A stretch of 8,342 bases of DNA from Sulfurivirga caldicuralii. Its GTDB lineage: Bacteria > Pseudomonadota > Gammaproteobacteria > Thiomicrospirales > Thiomicrospiraceae. The stretch spans positions 1 through 8,342 of the forward strand of contig DQVN01000117.1 of the NCBI GenBank assembly GCA_015661715.1, written 5' to 3'. This document shows, one piece after another, positions 1 to 6,885 of this stretch (the stretch's first letter is position 1; every line of letters begins with the position of its first letter). Under the pieces are notes generated by a model. The model ran no database searches. It saw only the letters and a list, made by a program, of their open reading frames with translations, and was not told the origin of the DNA. Position numbers and translations under genes: made by a program.

Positions 1-1558
1 ATAGTCGTGGGTTGGAGCCGTCAACACCTTGGCCATTTCTCCCTGCTCCACAATGCGTCCCTGATGCATGACCGCTACACGATGCGCAATACGCGGAAGA
101 ATGGATAAGTCATGGGTAATGAACAGGTAGCTCACGCCCTGATCCCGCTGTAGCGCATTGAGCAGATCAATAATCTGCGCGCGCACGGACACATCCAGGG
201 CGCTGGTGACCTCGTCACACACAATGAGCCGCGGCGAGACAGCCAGCGCCCGCGCAATCCCGATGCGCTGACGCTGGCCCCCGGAAAATTCATGGGGATA
301 ACGATCCATATGCGCCGCTTCCAACCCAACCCGTTCCAGCAGCTCGCCCACCCGCTGCCGCTGTGCAGTCTTCTCTTTAGGTCCCACACCCAAGGTCACC
401 ATTCCCTCACGGATACTCTCACCAATGGTCATACGGGGGTTGAGCGCCGAATAAGGATCCTGAAAAATCACCTGAATCGCCTTGCGCCAGGGGGCGTAAT
501 TGACGCTCGCTTAAGGTGGCCAGATCCACGGTTTCGTCAAACAGCAACTGCCCCTCCGTCAGCGCCAGCAAGCGCAAAATCGCCATGCCCAATGTGCTTT
601 TACCAGACCCCGACTCCCCCACTAAGGCCACCGTCTCACCCGGCCGAATGGTCAAATCCACCCCATCCACCGCCTTAGTATGCCCTATCGTGCGCTGCAG
701 CAACCCCTTGCGCTGCGCAAACCATACGCGCACATTTTTCGCCTGTAACAGGGGTTGGTTTTTCGGGGCAGGCTTGAGCGCCTTTTGCGGCAGTGCGTTG
801 CTGATCAGCCGCTGAGTATAGGGGTGCTTAGGCGCGGTGAGAAAGTAGCGAGTATCCGCTTGCTCCACAATCTGCCCCTGATACATGACCGCCACCCGAT
901 CGGCGATTTCCGCCACCACACCCATATCATGGGTAATGAACAGGATGGCCATCCCATGGCGCTGTTGCAGACGCTTGAGCTGCTGCAAAATCTGCGCTTG
1001 AATGGTGACATCCAGGGCCGTGGTCGGCTCATCGGCGATCAACACCTCCGGTTCACAGGCCAGGGCCATGGCAATCATAACCCGCTGCCTCTGCCCCCCG
1101 GAGAGCTGATGGGGATACCAGTCCATGCGGATATGCGGATCTGGAATGCCCACCTCATCCAGGAGGGCGATCACCCGCTGGCGCAGGGCGCGGCCCTTGA
1201 GCCCCAGATGCAGTTTGAGCACTTCGGCAATCTGGGCCCCCACCCGCATCACCGGGTTGAGCGCCGTCATGGGCTCCTGAAAGATCATGGCCATACGCCG
1301 CCCGCGCACCCGCTGCATCTGCGCTTCCGGCAGACTCAATAGCTCCGTTTCCTGCAGATGCACAGCACCTCCAGTTATACGCAGCGCCGCCGGCAGCAGC
1401 CGCATCAACGCCAGCGCCGTCACAGACTTGCCGGAACCCGACTCCCCCACCAGGGCGAATACTTCACCCGCCCGCAAGGTAAAATCCACCTCCCGGACGA
1501 TTTCCGTGCCATCCCGCAGCGCTACGGAGAGGTTTTCCACGCGTAATATCTCAGCCAT
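1..1558 (-). CDS. Oligopeptide ABC transporter, two-domain ATPase (YejF/DppD-DppF fusion type), frameshifted and cut by the left edge
   Basis: This is the cytoplasmic ATPase that powers the peptide importer encoded upstream; two ABC domains are fused in one chain, as in YejF. Domain 1 has Walker A GESGSGKS (residues 38-45), Q-loop Gln94, signature LSGGQ (152-156), Walker B with catalytic Glu177, and switch His210. Domain 2 starts near 275, with Walker A GESGSGKS at 314-321. The frame then breaks near 490: the opened frame hits TGA at 419-421 after 379 residues. Meanwhile, the frame ending at base 1 continues the homology without a stop from 510 down to the edge, with [20 protein letters not shown], Walker [12 protein letters not shown] and FITHD in the right order. 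One extra base in the G run 490-494 explains this. ATG 1558 has GAGGAA seven bases upstream and lies 3 bases after the preceding stop. The C-terminus is outside the window. Confidence 0.9.
490..494 (-). other. Apparent +1 frameshift site in the ATPase gene (run of five G on the plus strand)
   Basis: Read on the minus strand, the original frame gives RQLRPL then AQGDSGDF and stops at 419. Dropping one C from the C5 run gives [14 protein letters not shown], the expected Q-loop region of the second ABC domain. Removing the second G of the following CTGG would give [14 protein letters not shown], so the exact extra base is uncertain within about 488-494. A homopolymer length error or a real indel is likelier than programmed frameshifting, because no stop codon or stimulatory element sits at the site. 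Confidence 0.8.
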
Positions 1559-1561
1559 GCA

Positions 1562-2857
1562 TCAATTCCTCGGGTTGAACACCTGCTGGATACGATCCGA
1601 AAGCAGGTTCGCCGCCAGCACCACAATGGACATGAAAATAAACGCCGCCGTCAGTGACCACCACACCACAGGCTCCCGCGCCATCTCCAAGCGGGCGGCG
1701 TTGATCATATTGCCCCAGCTATTCATGGTCGGATCCACCCCCACTCCCACATAGCTGAGGATCGCCTCCGCCAACACCAAGGCGCTGAAATCCAGCACCA
1801 CGGCAATCAATACCAAGTGCATCACATTGGGCACAATATGACGCAACAGAATCCGTCCATGGCCCGCCCCCAGCGCCCGCGCTGCAGTCACATACTCCAC
1901 CTGAGACAGCTTCAGCGCCTCAGCACGCAGCAAGCGCGCCAGCCCCGTCCAACTGGTCAGTCCCAGAATCAGCGTCAGAAACAGCAGGCGCAAATCCGCC
2001 CGCTCTTCCACCGAACCGAACCAATGCGGGTTGGTTTCCAACATTCCTTGCATCACCAGCACCGCCGCGGCGATCAGCAGTACCCCAGGGATAGAGTTGA
2101 GGGTGGTATAGAGATACTGAATCAGATCATCCACCCAACCTTTGAAATATCCCGCCATGACCCCGAGGGAGACAGCCAGCGGCAGCATAAGCAAGGTGGT
2201 CAAGGTACCGATCAGCACACCGGTGCGAATGGATTTGAGCGTTTGATAGAGCACATCATTACCCACCTTATCGGTGCCAAAGACATGAAAATCCCGACTC
2301 AGCCACCACATCAGGCTCAACATGGTCACAATCAGCCCCAAAGTGAACCAAAAGGTGCGCCGCGGCGCGCGGGCAAAAATCGAGTTGGCAAAAAACCGAG
2401 AAAATCTCTGGCGCAACAGCCACAACACCCCTGTCACGCTCAGCCCGGTAACCAGCCCCCATACCACATCGGGCCAGAATTGATCGGGACGCACATGGTG
2501 CAGCGGCTGATACACCTGCTGCAATGTTCCATTCTGCTGCACCACCGATTTCACATACTCAATGGTGGCAAAAGGGGCCGAGTAGGTGCGCTCTGTCTGT
2601 ACCAACAGGTGGGAAAAGAGCAAATCCAGCACAGAGCGCACCTGTCCATCCGCCAGACGAAAGTGGAGTGAATCCAACAAGGCGATGGACACATAGGCCA
2701 GGAGCACTAAGGCGCTGGCGGTGGCCATGCCGCTGGCAAAGACCTGCTGCCAGCGCTCCCGCACCAGCCGGTCGCGTAACGCAACCCGGGACCACAGGGT
2801 GAGCATGACCACCAACAGCCATACCAGCGCATCCGTCCAGAGCACCACCAGGCTCAT
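1562..2857 (-). CDS. Oligopeptide ABC transporter permease, OppC/YejE type with N-terminal extension
   Basis: This is an inner-membrane subunit of the peptide importer that pairs with the OppB-type permease next to it. Residues from about 187 onward are a standard OppC-type core: the HVFGTDKVGND segment, hydrophobic spans near 211-232, 254-269, 290-306, 345-366 and 398-418, and the EAA-type ATPase-coupling loop at 321-344 (EYVTAARALGAGHGRI). The protein has 431 residues, whereas typical OppC proteins have about 300 and E. coli YejE 341. The surplus lies at the N-terminus: spans near 5-23, 43-62 and 130-149 with an approximately 67-residue loop (63-129) between the second and third, predicted periplasmic by the positive-inside rule. 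I chose ATG 2857 because it overlaps the preceding stop as ATGA and has GGTGAGG just upstream. The frame is open to 3268, but that extension would lie inside the upstream permease gene. Confidence 0.9.
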   Translation of the reverse strand: MSLVVLWTDALVWLLVVMLTLWSRVALRDRLVRERWQQVFASGMATASALVLLAYVSIALLDSLHFRLADGQVRSVLDLLFSHLLVQTERTYSAPFATIEYVKSVVQQNGTLQQVYQPLHHVRPDQFWPDVVWGLVTGLSVTGVLWLLRQRFSRFFANSIFARAPRRTFWFTLGLIVTMLSLMWWLSRDFHVFGTDKVGNDVLYQTLKSIRTGVLIGTLTTLLMLPLAVSLGVMAGYFKGWVDDLIQYLYTTLNSIPGVLLIAAAVLVMQGMLETNPHWFGSVEERADLRLLFLTLILGLTSWTGLARLLRAEALKLSQVEYVTAARALGAGHGRILLRHIVPNVMHLVLIAVVLDFSALVLAEAILSYVGVGVDPTMNSWGNMINAARLEMAREPVVWWSLTAAFIFMSIVVLAANLLSDRIQQVFNPRN

Positions 2858-3831
2858 TGAAACCTCACCCTTGGATCCGCCCAGGCATAGGCGATATCGG
2901 TCAGCAACAGCCCGATGATATACAGCACCGCGCCCAGAAACACCATGGCCTTGACAATGGCGAAGTCCTGTCCCTGGATCGCCTCGATGGTGTAGCTGCC
3001 CAATCCTGGAATACCAAAGAAACTCTCCATCACCAGCGACCCCATAAACAGCGTGGGAATCACCACCACCACACCGGTGAGAATGGGCAGCAGGCCATTG
3101 CGCAATACATGGCGGCCGAGGGTGCGCCACTCGCTCAACCCTTTGGCGCGGGCCGTGCGCACATAGTCCTTGTTCACCTCTTCCAAAAACAGGGTGCGGT
3201 ACCACCTCAGCCCGCTGCCAATGCCCGAGACCACCCCGATCAGCACCGGTAGAATAAGAAACTTCCACGCCTCAACACCCGGCTGATAACCGGATATGGG
3301 CACCCAGTGCAGCACCTTGCTGAACAGCACCTGTCCCCCGATGATATAGAACAGTCCAGAAATGGACATCATCACCACCGCCGCCACCAACGCCATGCGG
3401 TCTACGGCCGTATAGCGGAACAGCACCACCGCCAACGCCAAAGTGATATTGACCCACAATCCCAAGAGGAAAGTGGGCACCGCCAGCGCAAGGGATGGCC
3501 CCATACGCTGACGGATATCCGCCACGATATCCCGCCCTGAATCGGACAGGCCGAAATCAAAGGTAAAGAGCTTGAGGCTTTCCTGCACGAACAGGGTATC
3601 GGTCAAAGCGGCAACCCCGTCTGCCGCCGGGTTGTAAAACAACGGCTTGTCATAGCCACGGGCCGCTTTCCACGCTTGGATCATCTCCGCCGTGGTCTGC
3701 TTGGCACCTAGATGAATCCGCGCCATATCATCCGGCGTATTAACCATAAAGAACAAGGCAAAGGTGATCAGGTTCACCCCAAGCAGAATCGGCAGGGCAT
3801 AGAGTAGCCGACGGATCAGATAGGCGATCAT
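2854..3831 (-). CDS. Oligopeptide ABC transporter permease, OppB/YejB type
   Basis: This is the other membrane subunit of the importer. The protein is 325 residues, close to the usual OppB length. It opens with the family-typical MIAYLIRRLLYALPILLGVN, whose first span is about 9-29. A periplasmic region of roughly 80 residues follows, then spans near 113-137, 145-166, 190-206, 247-268 and 290-312. The ATPase-coupling EAA loop is at 222-249 (DYVRTARAKGLSEW), and the motif FFGIPGLGSY (271-280) is characteristic of this family. ATG 3831 shares four bases (ATGA) with the stop of the binding-protein gene. The ribosome-binding site is weak (GGGCGGGC, 6 bases from the ATG), so translation probably depends on coupling to the upstream gene. 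The open frame extends to 3948, but that part would overlap the binding-protein C-terminus and looks spurious. Confidence 0.93.
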   Translation of the reverse strand: MIAYLIRRLLYALPILLGVNLITFALFFMVNTPDDMARIHLGAKQTTAEMIQAWKAARGYDKPLFYNPAADGVAALTDTLFVQESLKLFTFDFGLSDSGRDIVADIRQRMGPSLALAVPTFLLGLWVNITLALAVVLFRYTAVDRMALVAAVVMMSISGLFYIIGGQVLFSKVLHWVPISGYQPGVEAWKFLILPVLIGVVSGIGSGLRWYRTLFLEEVNKDYVRTARAKGLSEWRTLGRHVLRNGLLPILTGVVVVIPTLFMGSLVMESFFGIPGLGSYTIEAIQGQDFAIVKAMVFLGAVLYIIGLLLTDIAYAWADPRVRFQ

Positions 3832-5975
3832 GGTGCAGCCCGCCCTGTTTGCGCCTGGCGGCGGCGGTAGAGCCAGACGCCACCGGCTACCGCCGACAAC
3901 AGCAACGCCGCCACCAGCCACAGCACCCAGACCACAGGCCGGTTCCATTCCATCTGCTTGCGCACGCGCAGTTGGGTATCCACCCGCAGGTATTTGGTGG
4001 TGTTATTGGCCATCATATTGGGCCAGGCGTTGTGATACCAGCTATGCACCAATGCCAAGGAGCGGGGATAGAAGCCAAAAATCCACGGCGCATCCTGCTG
4101 CACCAGGTGCACCATACGCTGAATCAGCGCTTGGCGCTCCGGCCCGTTGGGCAGGGTCTGCATCTGTTCAAATAAACGGTCATAGGCAGGATTGTGGTAA
4201 TTGGCATAATTGACCCCACTGCCACCGCTGGCCACCACCCCATTTTTGCCATACAGCAGAAAGAGGAAGTTTTCCGGATCGGGATAGTCGGCATTCCAGC
4301 CCCACATGAAAATCTGCCCTTGACCTTGACGCATTTTGTCTTGAAAACGGTTGTAATCGGTGGCGCGAATGACCAAATCGATCCCTAACTGGGCAAACTG
4401 CTTACGCAGCCAGGCCAACCGGGCCTGATCGTCGGGGCCGCTGCCCACCGCCTCAAAGTAGAGCTTGAGCGGCTGACCAGTGTTCGGGTCAATGCCGCCG
4501 GGATAACCCGCCTCTGCCAACAACTGTCGGGCGACTGTCAGCGGCTTGCGTACCAGATGGCCATTCTCCCAGCGATAGATTACCGGGTTCAACCCTTGCG
4601 GCGGCGATTCATAACCAAAGATGCCCGGAGGCAGAGGCCCCTGGGCCACCACCCCCCGCCCATTGAGAAAAATAGAAATATACTCTTCCATATTCACCGC
4701 AATGCTGATGGCCTGGCGCAGCTTGCGCCCCTTATCGTCCAGACCGCCGATTACCGGATCCAGCATATTAAAGCCGAAATAGATAATGGTCGGCTGCACC
4801 CCGCCGAGAAAGCGGATACCCTTCTCGCGCATGGCCGGTGTCAGGCCAATATCGCCCGTGCTGGAGAGCTGCACCGCCTGATCAAAGGCATCGGAAGAAA
4901 CGCCCGAGGCATCATAGTACCCCTGGAGGAACTTATTCCAGTAAGGAATGTTTTCTTTTTCCAAGGTATAGAGCACCGTCTCCACCTGGGGCAAAGGACG
5001 GCCACAGTCGGCCAACAGCCCCTGCGGGATGCCGGGCGACGCCTTACATGGATAAGTGTCCGCATGATAGTTGGGATTGCGGATCAGGCGCATGCGAAAG
5101 TTGGGATTATTCTCCACCAGCATAAAAGGCCCGGTACCCACCGGCCACTGATCCAGGGTGAGATTTTTCGCCTTCATCCCTGCCTGACTGTAGAAGGCAT
5201 CCACCTCCCAAGGAATGGGCGCGAAAAAGTTCATGCTCAACCAGTAGAGGAATTGAGGATAACGCCCTTTGATGCGAATGATCAATGTGTGCTCATCGAG
5301 CGTGCGCACCCCCTCAATGGTATAGGGCCGCAGGTCGAAAAAGCCACCATTGGGATGATTTTCTTTCCATTTTTCAAAATCTTGCGACACCTTCTTAGCA
5401 TATTCCCTCAAGCCGACAATATGCTGCGCCAGCACATCCAGCACCGGTGATTGATACGCCCGCACCCCCATGCGCTTGATGGCATAGGCGTAGTCCTGTG
5501 CGCGCAGCAGACGGCTGCCGTGCTTAGGTAAATCATACGGGGTCTCCAGCGCCTCGATTTGCGCCTGGGTCAGGCGACGGTTGTCGGCGATGAAGGCCGG
5601 ATGAGGCTGATAACGCACATCCTGGCGCAAAGACAGCACATATTCGCTATAAACAGCCTGCTCCGGATTCGTGGGCTTTCCCTGCGCATCCAGATAACGC
5701 ACCTGGGGCATGGCCGTCAGCGTCAACGGCTCAAGGGCATAAGGCTGCTGCAAATAGGCATACTGCAGCGGCGGCTCATAGACCTGACTGATAATCCCCC
5801 ACTCATTGGCGCTGTAGGAAACCACTGGATCCAAGTGCTTCGGCGGTGCAGAGAAGGCGCGGAAAATAACCGCTTCTCCACTCAAACCGGCAGGGTAAGG
5901 GCTGTTCCACGGCTGCTGACAGCCACTCAGCCACAGCACCAGCCCAATCAGCATCCAGCGCATCACTCGCATCAT
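3828..5975 (-). CDS. Oligopeptide ABC transporter substrate-binding lipoprotein (SBP_bac_5 family) with C-terminal membrane anchor
   Basis: This is the extracytoplasmic receptor of the importer and the first gene of the operon. It is 715 residues, longer than OppA or DppA (about 540). Residues 1-19 form a lipoprotein signal with lipobox LSGC (Cys19, followed by Gln). The body carries family 5 motifs: DPVVSYSANEWGIISQVYEPP (in 49-69), WPVGTGPFML (277-286), LRQAISIAVNMEEYI (419-433) and NADYPDPENFLFLLYG (561-576). A hydrophobic span at about 680-702 is followed by YRRRQ, which predicts a second anchor with a cytoplasmic tail. The substrate is inferred to be peptides from the family and the Opp-type partners; nickel or other ligands are possible. 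ATG 5975 is immediately followed by a second ATG (5972), and ATG 5963 also fits. None has a good ribosome-binding site. The gene is divergent from fabI. Confidence 0.92.
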   Translation of the reverse strand: MMRVMRWMLIGLVLWLSGCQQPWNSPYPAGLSGEAVIFRAFSAPPKHLDPVVSYSANEWGIISQVYEPPLQYAYLQQPYALEPLTLTAMPQVRYLDAQGKPTNPEQAVYSEYVLSLRQDVRYQPHPAFIADNRRLTQAQIEALETPYDLPKHGSRLLRAQDYAYAIKRMGVRAYQSPVLDVLAQHIVGLREYAKKVSQDFEKWKENHPNGGFFDLRPYTIEGVRTLDEHTLIIRIKGRYPQFLYWLSMNFFAPIPWEVDAFYSQAGMKAKNLTLDQWPVGTGPFMLVENNPNFRMRLIRNPNYHADTYPCKASPGIPQGLLADCGRPLPQVETVLYTLEKENIPYWNKFLQGYYDASGVSSDAFDQAVQLSSTGDIGLTPAMREKGIRFLGGVQPTIIYFGFNMLDPVIGGLDDKGRKLRQAISIAVNMEEYISIFLNGRGVVAQGPLPPGIFGYESPPQGLNPVIYRWENGHLVRKPLTVARQLLAEAGYPGGIDPNTGQPLKLYFEAVGSGPDDQARLAWLRKQFAQLGIDLVIRATDYNRFQDKMRQGQGQIFMWGWNADYPDPENFLFLLYGKNGVVASGGSGVNYANYHNPAYDRLFEQMQTLPNGPERQALIQRMVHLVQQDAPWIFGFYPRSLALVHSWYHNAWPNMMANNTTKYLRVDTQLRVRKQMEWNRPVVWVLWLVAALLLSAVAGGVWLYRRRQAQTGRAAP

Positions 5976-5982
5976 GGCGACA

Positions 5983-6009
5983 ATTATAGGATAATGGCGT
6001 GATCATCAA
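5983..6009 (-). promoter_or_regulatory. Candidate promoter of the peptide-importer operon (possibly leaderless mRNA)
   Basis: On the minus strand a perfect TATAAT (5988-5983) lies 15 bp after TTGATG (6009-6004), a four-of-six match to the -35 consensus. The spacer is shorter than the ideal 17 bp. Only seven bases separate the -10 box from ATG 5975, so initiation at the usual distance would put the start site at or within a base or two of the start codon. No Shine-Dalgarno sequence is visible between them, which fits a leaderless transcript. This is inferred from sequence only. Confidence 0.45.
5990..5995 (+). promoter_or_regulatory. Candidate -10 box of the fabI promoter
   Basis: GATAAT matches five of six bases of the -10 consensus and would start the transcript near 6002, giving a leader of about 31 bases. 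No convincing -35 hexamer lies 16-18 bp upstream (TCGCAT at 17 bp is poor), so an activator or a different start site is possible. The box lies one base from the opposing -10 box of the importer operon, so two polymerases could not occupy both sites at once. Confidence 0.3.
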
Positions 6010-6017
6010 TTCACTTT

Positions 6018-6024
6018 AGAGGAG
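6018..6024 (+). promoter_or_regulatory. fabI: fabI ribosome-binding site that decides the start
   Basis: AGAGGAG ends eight bases before ATG 6033. An in-frame GTG at 6024 would begin inside this site, so the ATG is the start. It also gives the conserved FabI N-terminus MGFLQGKR. Confidence 0.85.
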
Positions 6025-6032
6025 TGTGTATC

Positions 6033-6818
6033 ATGGGATTTCTCCAGGGCAAACGTGCGCTGATCGTCGGGGTCGCCAATAATAAATCCATCGCTTATGG
6101 TATCGCCAAGCAGATGCGTGAGCAGGGGGCTGAGCTGGCCTTCACCTATCAAAGCGACTTTGACAAATTTGAACCTCGAGTGCGCAAAATTGCCGAAGAA
6201 CTGGGCTCAGAGATCGTGCTACCACTGAATGTGCGTCAAGATGAGGAAATAGAGGCTGTCTTCACGCAGCTCAAAGAACACTGGCCGGAGGGGCTGGATA
6301 TTATCGTGCATTCTGTCGCCTTTGCGCCCCGCCAGGAGCTGGAAGGTCGTTTCATCGACGCCTCCACCCGGGAAGGTTTTCTGGTGGCGCACGATGTCAG
6401 CGCTTACTCCTTTGTCGCCCTGGCCAAAGCGGGCTATGAAATGATGAAGGGGCGCAATGGCGCACTGATCACCGTCTCCTACCTGGGTGCCGAGCGTGCC
6501 GTGCCCAACTACAATGTCATGGGCGTAGCCAAAGCCTCCCTGGAGGCCTGCGTACGCTACCTGGCCGCCGATTTGGGACAAGATGGAATTCGGGTCAATG
6601 CCGTCTCCGCCGGCCCTATTCGCACCCTGGCGGCCTCCGGCATTAAGGATTTCCGCACCATGCTGGAAGAAGCGGCGAAAGCCACTCCCTTGCGGCGCAA
6701 TGTCACCATCGAGGAAGTGGGCAACGCCGCCGCCTTCCTCTGCTCGGATCTGGCCTCCGGCATTACCGGCGAAATCACTTATGTGGACGGCGGTTATAAC
6801 ATCACCGCCGCCAAATGA
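6033..6818 (+). CDS. fabI: Enoyl-[acyl-carrier-protein] reductase FabI
   Basis: FabI catalyses the last step of each fatty-acid elongation cycle in the cytoplasm, reducing trans-2-enoyl-ACP with NAD(P)H. The 261-residue protein matches E. coli FabI (262 residues) almost throughout. It has the N-terminal nucleotide-binding stretch [13 protein letters not shown] (13-25), HSVAFAP (93-99), the active-site segment with Tyr150, Tyr160 and Lys167 (equivalent to E. coli Tyr146, Tyr156 and Lys163), [16 protein letters not shown] (192-207) and the C-terminal VDGGYNI. Position 96 is Ala where E. coli has Gly93, a site known for triclosan-resistance changes; Ala also occurs naturally in other FabI proteins such as that of S. 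aureus. The gene has a good ribosome-binding site, is divergent from the importer operon, and ends 20 bases before an intrinsic terminator, so it is probably transcribed alone or with some read-through into the peptidase gene. Confidence 0.97.
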   Translation: MGFLQGKRALIVGVANNKSIAYGIAKQMREQGAELAFTYQSDFDKFEPRVRKIAEELGSEIVLPLNVRQDEEIEAVFTQLKEHWPEGLDIIVHSVAFAPRQELEGRFIDASTREGFLVAHDVSAYSFVALAKAGYEMMKGRNGALITVSYLGAERAVPNYNVMGVAKASLEACVRYLAADLGQDGIRVNAVSAGPIRTLAASGIKDFRTMLEEAAKATPLRRNVTIEEVGNAAAFLCSDLASGITGEITYVDGGYNITAAK

Positions 6819-6837
6819 CACCCTGACCTCCTCTCCC

Positions 6838-6859
6838 GGGCGCCGCAGGCGCCCTTTTT
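6838..6859 (+). terminator. Intrinsic terminator after fabI
   Basis: A perfect seven-base-pair GC stem, GGGCGCC (6838-6844) and GGCGCCC (6848-6854), with loop GCA, is followed at once by TTTTT (6855-6859). This is a textbook rho-independent terminator on the plus strand. Confidence 0.9.
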
Positions 6860-6874
6860 CATTCATCTCATCTT

Positions 6875-6880
6875 AAGGAG
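6875..6880 (+). promoter_or_regulatory. Ribosome-binding site of the S49 peptidase gene
   Basis: AAGGAG lies five bases before ATG 6886, close to ideal spacing, and supports that start. It begins only 15 bases after the T-run of the fabI terminator. Confidence 0.85.
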
Positions 6881-6885
6881 CGGGT

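Noticed and set aside
485..500. Programmed +1 frameshift in the ATPase as a regulatory device
   Set aside because: CCC followed by C can slip, but there is no adjacent stop codon, internal Shine-Dalgarno stimulator or obvious downstream structure. Kept only as an alternative to an error or mutation.
755..1342. Plus-strand open frame of 195 codons opposite the ATPase
   Set aside because: The minus strand encodes intact ABC motifs over the same bases. The frame is a compositional shadow.
1817..2671. Plus-strand open frame of 284 codons opposite the OppC-type permease
   Set aside because: It is rich in Gln, His, Pro and Arg, as expected from the complement of a membrane-protein gene, and has no recognisable domain. 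The opposite strand encodes a conserved permease.
2858..3268. N-terminal extension of the OppC-type permease up to 3268
   Set aside because: It would lie wholly within the OppB-type gene in another frame, and its residues do not look like a protein domain. ATG 2857 has an upstream ribosome-binding site and an ATGA overlap.
3832..3948. N-terminal extension of the OppB-type permease up to 3948
   Set aside because: The Gly/Pro-rich extension overlaps the binding-protein C-terminus; the protein from ATG 3831 begins with the family-typical N-terminus.
4557..5450. Plus-strand open frame of 297 codons opposite the binding protein
   Set aside because: The opposite strand carries clear SBP_bac_5 motifs; this frame has no recognisable motif.
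6024..6032. GTG start for fabI three codons upstream
   Set aside because: That codon overlaps the Shine-Dalgarno sequence; ATG 6033 is correctly spaced and matches FabI N-termini.
6219..6866. Minus-strand open frame of 215 codons opposite fabI
   Set aside because: It crosses the fabI terminator and has no family signature; fabI is unambiguous.
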